From contig WTKB01000266.1 of assembly GCA_011524575.1 (NCBI GenBank), positions 1 to 8,054 on the forward strand: a stretch of 8,054 bases of DNA, written 5' to 3'. Within the stretch, counting starts at the first letter, position 1. Every line of letters begins with the position of its first letter. Source of the DNA: Aquimarina sp. (GTDB lineage: Bacteria > Bacteroidota > Bacteroidia > Flavobacteriales > Flavobacteriaceae). The notes under the pieces were generated by a model. That model made no database searches. It was not told the origin of the DNA and was given only the letters and a program-made list of their open reading frames with translations. The translations under genes were made by a program, and so were the position numbers. Below, piece after piece: positions 4,618-8,054 of this stretch.

Positions 4618-5577
4618 CTACATCAATGCTTCAATGATTTTATCTAATGAATACCCTTCAGATTCAGCACGGTAATTCCTTACAATACGATGACGCAAAA
4701 TACCTTTAGCTACTGCTTTTACATTTTCGATATCAGGAGAGAATTTTCCTTGTAAAGCACTGTGTGCTTTAGCAGCCAAAATTAAATTTTGTGAAGCTCT
4801 TGGCCCTGCACCCCAGTCAATATATTTTTCGGTAATTTCTACAGATTTTGAACTTTGTGGTCGTGTTTTAGCAACCAGTTCGACAGCATAACTAATAACG
4901 TTATCCGCAACAGGAATTCTACGAACCAAACTTTGAAAGTTAGTAATTTCTTCTGCAGTAAATAAAGCCGATACCGAATTACTATTTGCTTGAGTGGTAT
5001 TTTTAACAATAGCTACTTCTTCTTCAAAAGTAGGATAAGTTAAATTTAGAGAAAACATAAAACGATCTAATTGAGCCTCTGGTAAAGGATAAGTACCTTC
5101 CTGCTCTATAGGGTTTTGAGTTGCTAACACAAAATAAGGTTTAGGAAGCGTATAAGTTGTTCCAGAAACAGTCACTGATTTCTCTTGCATAGCCTCTAAC
5201 AAAGCTGCTTGAGTTTTAGGAGGTGTTCTATTAATTTCATCAGCAAGCACAATATTGGTAAATACAGGCCCTTTAAGAAATTTAAAGTTTCTACTTTCAT
5301 CTAAAATCTCACTTCCTAAAATATCACCAGGCATTAAATCTGGAGTAAACTGAATTCGCTTAAAATCTAAACCTAAAACCGTAGATAACGTATTTACAAG
5401 TAGGGTTTTTGCAAGACCAGGTACTCCTACAAGTAAGGTATGTCCGCCAGAAAAAACAGAAATAAGAATTTGATCTATTACTTCATGTTGACCTATAATA
5501 ACTTTTGAAAGTTCTGTTTTTAATTGTTTAGATTTTTCTACAAGTTGAGAAATTGCTGTAACATCTGATGATGACAT
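4618..5577 (-). CDS. MoxR-family AAA+ ATPase
   Basis: This cytoplasmic AAA+ ATPase belongs to the MoxR/RavA clade, members of which act as chaperones for metal-centre insertion or complex assembly with vWA-domain partners. With the ATG at 5577 it is 319 residues long. Walker A GVPGLAKT is at 51-58, Walker B VLADEIN at 110-116 and sensor 1 LATQNP at 151-156. The MoxR-typical EGTYPLPEAQLDRFMF follows, then the arginine-finger/sensor 2 region GAGPRAS at 256-262. The lid domain runs to the C-terminus. A longer frame begins at 5607, but those ten codons overlap the SurA-like gene. The 5577 start gives MSSSDVTAI, a normal MoxR N-terminus, with a 5-base gap after the preceding stop. It is the last gene of the operon. 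The DUF58 and vWA/Bat genes that often follow moxR are not here. Its client is unknown. Confidence 0.93.
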   Translation of the reverse strand: MSSSDVTAISQLVEKSKQLKTELSKVIIGQHEVIDQILISVFSGGHTLLVGVPGLAKTLLVNTLSTVLGLDFKRIQFTPDLMPGDILGSEILDESRNFKFLKGPVFTNIVLADEINRTPPKTQAALLEAMQEKSVTVSGTTYTLPKPYFVLATQNPIEQEGTYPLPEAQLDRFMFSLNLTYPTFEEEVAIVKNTTQANSNSVSALFTAEEITNFQSLVRRIPVADNVISYAVELVAKTRPQSSKSVEITEKYIDWGAGPRASQNLILAAKAHSALQGKFSPDIENVKAVAKGILRHRIVRNYRAESEGYSLDKIIEALM

Positions 5578-5582
5578 ATCAT

Positions 5583-7031
5583 TTATTTTATATCGTTTTT
5601 TAACCAATCACTCGTATAGTTACAAGAAGTAAAAGGCTCAAATATTTTTATATAAGTATCTTTAATCTTGTCATCTTGCCAAAGCTTAATCTCTTGAAGT
5701 TGTTTTTTCTTTAAGGCAAGATCTTTAATCTTTAAATAATCCAATTTAAAATCTGCAAGATGTTTACCATACTTTTTATCTATTTTTAAAAGTTTAAAAT
5801 GTGTTGCTCCTGTACGGGTAGTTTCACGGATTACTTTAGAAACTTCGCCTTCATTTAAACCCTCTATATGATTAAATAACTGTGGATCCATTTTACTTAA
5901 CTCAAAACGTTTGTCTAGCGTTAAAGGATTAATAAGTATTCCGCCATCGCTCTTAGTTTCTGATTGGTCGCTATAGGTTTTAGCTGCTTGTGCAAATGTC
6001 ATTTGTCCTGAAGTTATTTGGACTCTAATCTCCTCTATTTTATTCTCAAAATCTTTAAGTTCTTTACTACTTATTTCTGGGATTAATAAAATATGACGCA
6101 CATCCCTAGTTTGCCCCTTGATTTTATCTACAGTAACAATATGATAACCAAAATCAGTTTTAAAAGGCTTGCTAACTTCTCCTTCTTTTAAACGAAAAGC
6201 ATTCTCTTTAAACTCTTTAGCAAAAGGATCATTTCTTGTAATCGTATACTTACCTCCGTTAGATCTAGAACCTGGATCTTGTGAATACAAAACTGCTTTT
6301 GTAGCAAAACTCAATCCCTTATCAACTACATCACTTCTAAAATCATTAAGTTTGGTAGTAATACGATCTATTTCTTGTTGAGAAGGTGTGGGTTTGATTA
6401 AAATTTGAGAAATCTCTACCTCAGCCCCAAACTCTGGACGCTCATTTTTAGGGATTTTTTTATAAAATTGCTTGATTTCATCTGGAGTAACATTAACTTC
6501 CTCTATGATCTTTTCTTGCATTAGGCTTGCAAGTTGCTGACTCTTGCCTAACTCATAAAGTTCTTTTTTAAAATCTACTAAATTGTCTTTACGATAAAAT
6601 TTTAAAATTTTATCGATACTCCCAAGCTCTCTTTTCATGTAATCAATTTGTTGACTCACCTGAGATTCAATCTGTTTTTGATTTACAGGCAAACTATCTT
6701 GAATGGCATGATGCGTGTATAACTTAGTCTCTAAAAGACTTCCGATAATTTCACAACGAGAAATTTCAGCAATAGGTACTCCTTGACTTTTAAGATCTAA
6801 TAGTGCCTTATCAATATCACTATGTAATACTATAAAATCACCTACAACGCCAGCAACTCCATCTATGCGTTTCTTTGATGATTTTGAAATTTCTGTAGAA
6901 GTTTTTTGCTCTGAAATAACTTGTTGTGCTACAACGGGAGACTGTGCGTAAAAAGTTGAAAAAGCACTTAGTAAAGCACAGCATAAACACAAAGTTTTAT
7001 TTAATAATGAGCTGTTTATTTTGTATGGCAT
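5583..7031 (-). CDS. SurA-like periplasmic peptidyl-prolyl isomerase/chaperone with two parvulin domains
   Basis: A 482-residue exported protein with a signal peptide ending STFYAQ at about residue 30. Residues 55-190 form a SurA_N-like chaperone region (RIDGVAGVVGDFIVLHSDID onwards). Two parvulin (PpiC/rotamase) domains follow. The first spans about 200-305, with VEISQILIKP, SNGGKYT and FKTDFGYHIVTVD. The second, about 309-420, has VRHILLIP, FAQAAKTYSDQ and SDGGILIN. The architecture matches SurA, which escorts unfolded outer-membrane proteins to BAM. Parvulin domain 1 keeps the GYHI ending; domain 2 is more diverged there (ATHFKLLKID), so its activity may be weaker. The start overlaps the end of the upstream lipoprotein gene by 35 bp, suggesting translational coupling, and the MoxR gene follows after 5 bp. 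The C-terminal extension (421-482) ends in CNYTSDWLKNDIK. Confident family call. Confidence 0.92.
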   Translation of the reverse strand: MPYKINSSLLNKTLCLCCALLSAFSTFYAQSPVVAQQVISEQKTSTEISKSSKKRIDGVAGVVGDFIVLHSDIDKALLDLKSQGVPIAEISRCEIIGSLLETKLYTHHAIQDSLPVNQKQIESQVSQQIDYMKRELGSIDKILKFYRKDNLVDFKKELYELGKSQQLASLMQEKIIEEVNVTPDEIKQFYKKIPKNERPEFGAEVEISQILIKPTPSQQEIDRITTKLNDFRSDVVDKGLSFATKAVLYSQDPGSRSNGGKYTITRNDPFAKEFKENAFRLKEGEVSKPFKTDFGYHIVTVDKIKGQTRDVRHILLIPEISSKELKDFENKIEEIRVQITSGQMTFAQAAKTYSDQSETKSDGGILINPLTLDKRFELSKMDPQLFNHIEGLNEGEVSKVIRETTRTGATHFKLLKIDKKYGKHLADFKLDYLKIKDLALKKKQLQEIKLWQDDKIKDTYIKIFEPFTSCNYTSDWLKNDIK

Positions 7032-7866
7032 CTTGTATGATTTCTTTTTCGAGTCGTTTTAATAAACTTATTTTACGTTTATTTAATATAATTTGCTTGA
7101 TTTCGTCTTTAATGTAATTTAAAGGTGCTGGTTCTCCTTCTTTTAAAATCTTGTAGAAATGAATAAGTACTCTTAAACCTTGGTCATCTCTCATCTCTAT
7201 AGTTCTCTCATTGATAAAGAGTAAATCTTTTTTCTTCCTTACAGATAAAATAGGAAGTTTTTCTAAAATAGTGGACAGGTCCAACCATTGCTCCTCTAAA
7301 TTAAGATCATACTCTAAAAAACTTGCTTTAATCTCAGAAAGTTTTTCAATATCACTTTCCTTAAAACGAGTTAATAACCTCTTTGTGGCAGTATAATCCC
7401 TAAAATCTTTAGGAAATTTAATATAACGCATTTTAATAACGGGGTCTTTAAGAATGAAATTTTTTTGTTTCTCAAAGCAAGAGGTCAAGTCCTCTTCTGT
7501 TATCATAGTATTTAAATTCTGCTTCACATACAAATTCTTATAAGCATCTATAAAAAGTTCTTTTTCATACTTTTCTGCTAAATCACTAAATTTCTGATGC
7601 TTACTAATAGGAATATTTTCATGAGCATGATGTAGTAATAGTTTTTCTAAAGCCCAATCATTAATCTGATTTTTTTGAAAACTCAAACTATCATTTGGCG
7701 TTAACACTCCATTAAAATTAGGGGCTTTTAAATCCTCTTTGTACAAACCTTCTTCACCTATAACTGCAATAGGCTCCCCTTCAATTTGATCATTAAAAAA
7801 TTGACAAGAAGTTACAAATATGGTTACTACAGCTAAGTGAATAAATACAGAAATTGATCTTAACAT
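6997..7866 (-). CDS. PpiC/SurA-N-like lipoprotein, probable parvulin-less periplasmic chaperone
   Basis: From ATG 7866 the product has 289 residues. It begins MLRSISVFIHLAVVTIFVTSC, a lipoprotein signal peptide with lipobox VTSC and lipidated Cys21. Mature protein starts QFFNDQIEGEPIAVIGEEGLYKEDL, the pattern seen at the N-terminus of flavobacterial peptidyl-prolyl isomerase paralogues (SurA_N-like), followed by long charged helices to a Lys-rich C-terminus. No parvulin signature (HILI...GG...GYHI) is seen, so isomerase activity is unlikely despite the usual annotation. An ATG at 7896 would extend it by ten codons (MYFCVSYIVF), but that extension encodes a perfect promoter -7 box, spoils the n-region of the signal peptide and is rejected. 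It is the first gene of an operon, overlapping the SurA-like gene by 35 bp. Anchoring a chaperone complex at the membrane is an inference. Confidence 0.8.
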   Translation of the reverse strand: MLRSISVFIHLAVVTIFVTSCQFFNDQIEGEPIAVIGEEGLYKEDLKAPNFNGVLTPNDSLSFQKNQINDWALEKLLLHHAHENIPISKHQKFSDLAEKYEKELFIDAYKNLYVKQNLNTMITEEDLTSCFEKQKNFILKDPVIKMRYIKFPKDFRDYTATKRLLTRFKESDIEKLSEIKASFLEYDLNLEEQWLDLSTILEKLPILSVRKKKDLLFINERTIEMRDDQGLRVLIHFYKILKEGEPAPLNYIKDEIKQIILNKRKISLLKRLEKEIIQDAIQNKQLIIK

Positions 7867-7885
7867 AAATACTATATAAGAAACA

Positions 7886-7893
7886 CAAAAGTA
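7886..7893 (-). promoter_or_regulatory. -7 promoter box of the PpiC-like / SurA-like / MoxR operon
   Basis: Minus-strand TACTTTTG (7893-7886) is a perfect match to the Bacteroidota sigma-70-type -7 consensus TAnnTTTG. Transcription would start a few bases downstream, around 7880, leaving a short leader before ATG 7866. No convincing TTG is seen at the -33 spacing. The box lies inside the ten-codon extension that starts at 7896, which argues for the 7866 start. Confidence 0.5.
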
Positions 7894-7962
7894 CAAATTT
7901 TGAAAACTTTTTTAGCAGTAATAGACCATTGAATATGTAAAGAGGTGTCAAAAAATTAATTT

Positions 7963-8012
7963 ATACCAATTGACACTAAAAATACAACATCGTGTATCCT
8001 AATACCAATTGA
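7963..8012. repeat. Direct repeat ATACCAATTGA, two copies upstream of the envelope operon
   Basis: ATACCAATTGA occurs at 7963-7973 and again at 8002-8012, spaced 39 bp. The first copy overlaps a 7-bp inverted repeat, GTGTCAA (7945-7951) with TTGACAC (7970-7976). These lie 70-145 bp upstream of the promoter, so they could be an operator. They could equally be part of an intergenic repeat that continues beyond the right edge. No gene is visible in 7897-8054. Confidence 0.4.
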
Positions 8013-8054
8013 TCTTTGAAATCGATATAAAATAAATTGAATTATTTTTTCTTT

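Noticed and set aside
6169..6381. 70-codon plus-strand ORF inside the SurA-like gene
   Set aside because: It is an antisense shadow of the first parvulin domain, with no independent support.
6926..7117. 63-codon plus-strand ORF with hydrophobic stretches
   Set aside because: It is antisense to the signal-peptide region of the SurA-like gene and the end of the lipoprotein gene. Its hydrophobicity follows from the complementary strand.
7211..7396. 61-codon plus-strand ORF within the lipoprotein gene
   Set aside because: It is an antisense shadow of a conserved-looking coding region, without initiation signals.

Overview
The window looks like a chromosomal segment of a marine-type member of the Bacteroidota, most likely Flavobacteriia. 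The DNA is AT-rich and intergenic regions are poly-A/poly-T rich. Shine-Dalgarno sequences are mostly absent, and one promoter matches the Bacteroidota -7 motif TAnnTTTG. The gene families also fit: a PorT-like beta-barrel, a stand-alone CBM48 protein and paired SurA/PpiC-type proteins. The lineage is inferred from these features, not from a marker-gene search.

Left part (1-2276, minus-strand genes). A truncated acidic Ser/Asp-rich gene runs off the left edge (1-216). A 617-bp gene-free stretch follows, holding two copies of a repeat. Next come an outer-membrane beta-barrel gene (834-1517) and a small glycogen-binding-like CBM48 gene (1582-1881). The barrel's start region is peculiar: a TTG start, an ATG four bases on in another frame, a hairpin around both, and A/T homopolymers.

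Middle (2277-3808, plus strand). folA (dihydrofolate reductase) and fabD (malonyl-CoA:ACP transacylase) are two housekeeping genes separated by a small fold-back repeat. A strong bidirectional terminator (3954-3998) separates fabD from the convergent genes to its right.

Right part (4020-7866, minus strand). This is an envelope-proteostasis neighbourhood. In transcription order it has a PpiC/SurA-N-like lipoprotein, a SurA-like double-parvulin chaperone, a MoxR-type AAA+ ATPase and a His-rich Spy/LTxxQ-like periplasmic protein. The first two genes overlap by 35 bp and the MoxR gene follows after 5 bp, so these three are almost certainly one operon. Two computed starts are best moved downstream by ten codons.

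The most unusual component is a dispersed intergenic element. Four copies of about 120-160 bp and one 62-bp fold-back derivative lie between 265 and 3950. The best copy (671-824) has perfect 13-bp terminal inverted repeats (GAGCTTGTTTAAA), a 20-bp subterminal inverted repeat with one mismatch, and a small palindrome at its exact centre. It is non-coding, which suggests a MITE or REP-like family. No complete new multi-gene system is visible.
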